A stretch of 33,310 nt of DNA, from NCBI GenBank assembly GCA_003972955.1, contig QOAQ01000136.1:1-33310 (forward strand), in the 5' to 3' direction. Below the pieces are notes generated by a model, which saw nothing but the letters and a program-made list of their open reading frames with translations, was not told where the DNA came from and searched no databases. This document shows positions 32,881 through 33,310 of this stretch, piece by piece. How positions within the stretch are numbered: position 1 is the first letter of the stretch; the number at the start of each line of letters is the position of its first letter. This DNA comes from Aquificaceae bacterium. Its GTDB lineage: Bacteria; Pseudomonadota; Gammaproteobacteria; Thiotrichales; Thiotrichaceae. Made by a program: the position numbers and the translations under genes.

Positions 32881-33310
32881 ATGCAATCATTAAACCCTCA
32901 AACCGTTCCCCTTAAAGATATCAACCTGATCGAAGCCAGTGCAGGTACAGGTAAAACCTACACTATTTCATTGCTTTACCTGCGTTTTGTGTTGGAGTCT
33001 GAACCTGCTTTATCGGTTGATCAAATTCTCGTGGTCACTTACACCACCGCGGCAACAAAAGAATTAAAAGACCGTATTCGCTTACGTTTAAGCGATGCCT
33101 TAATGGCGTTTATTAATGAAGATACTGTTGGTGAGTATGCGGATTTTTGTGAAAATTATGAGCGTATCGAGTCTATTTTGCGCTTATCTCGTGCGTTATT
33201 AAACTTTGATGAAGCGGCTATTTTTACCATCCACAGTTTTTGTCAGCGTGCCTTAAAAGATACCGCATTTGATGCAGGTTTAGCCTTTGAAACCGAGTTA
33301 TTAGATAACG
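32881..33310 (+). CDS. recB: RecB, N-terminal part (runs off window)
   Basis: The 5' end of the RecBCD helicase/nuclease beta subunit; 143 codons are present and the frame is open to the end of the window. Walker A ASAGTGKT at 19-26 lies in INLIEASAGTGKTYTISLLY. Motif Ia is ILVVTYTTAATKELKDRIR, and IFTIHSFCQRALKD follows. These are typical of RecB rather than UvrD/Rep, whose starts differ. The ATG at 32881 has no strong ribosome-binding site. recC is not upstream, since trkA is divergent. Confidence 0.93.
   Translation, partial: MQSLNPQTVPLKDINLIEASAGTGKTYTISLLYLRFVLESEPALSVDQILVVTYTTAATKELKDRIRLRLSDALMAFINEDTVGEYADFCENYERIESILRLSRALLNFDEAAIFTIHSFCQRALKDTAFDAGLAFETELLDN

Noticed and set aside
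1-33310. CRISPR array, rRNA, tRNA or integrated phage
   Set aside because: No regularly spaced direct repeats, no tRNA cloverleaf or rRNA-like stretch and no phage structural or integrase genes were seen.

Overview
The window is an AT-rich (judged by eye, roughly 40% GC) chromosomal segment of a gammaproteobacterium. The evidence is the rnfABCDGE-nth order, an Nth protein that keeps E. coli residue numbering, DUF1841, sdhCDAB with sdhE, TrkH/TrkA and the start of recB. The mixture with many small dispersed palindromes would suit a Thiotrichales-like lineage, but that placement is inference. No rRNA, tRNA, CRISPR array, phage or intact insertion sequence was seen.

Layout. 1-454: non-coding, with a large nested hairpin, a copy of a 30-bp dispersed repeat and possible short leader ORFs. 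455-6752 (+): the complete Rnf ion-translocating ferredoxin:NAD+ oxidoreductase operon, then nth and a DUF1841 gene, ended by an inverted pair of REP-like elements. 6904-9247 (+): a lipoprotein, the tRNA methylthiotransferase MtaB and a second lipoprotein. 9271-11488: a PL7 alginate-lyase-like secreted protein and an acyltransferase-3 lacking its SGNH domain, bracketed by 32-bp direct repeats. 11627-12860 (+): a hemerythrin-like protein, a roadblock/LC7-like protein and a tiny membrane peptide. 13017-14572 (-): an IS200-like HUH protein with a zinc ribbon but no catalytic tyrosine, sdhE and a PaiB-like gene, in a repeat-rich zone. 14762-18111 (-): sdhCDAB. 18374-21198 (+): a META-domain lipoprotein and PEP synthase. 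21247-21408: a MITE-like element with 19-bp terminal inverted repeats. 21410-22862 (-): lemA and a GIDE-like membrane protein with an EF-hand. 23045-27286 (+): a TetR regulator with operator, an RND/MMPL exporter, a LolA-like protein and a DUF2306 protein. 27303-29073 (-): two HupE/UreJ-type membrane proteins. 29083-29717 (-): a VapBC toxin-antitoxin pair. 29798-32626 (-): trkA-trkH potassium uptake. 32881-end (+): the 5' part of recB.

The core genes describe a respiring cell with an Rnf ion pump, complex II with its flavinylation factor, PEP synthase for gluconeogenesis and Trk potassium uptake. Most of the novelty is in short repeats and how they sit against genes. Three points stand out. 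First, a perfect 10-11 bp inverted repeat at the lemA/GIDE junction carries both the lemA stop codon and the ribosome-binding site of the next gene, which looks like a translational-coupling switch built from a dispersed repeat. Second, REP-like GTAG elements lie near a degenerate IS200/RAYT-like HUH protein. Third, a PL7 lyase and truncated acyltransferase module sits between direct repeats.
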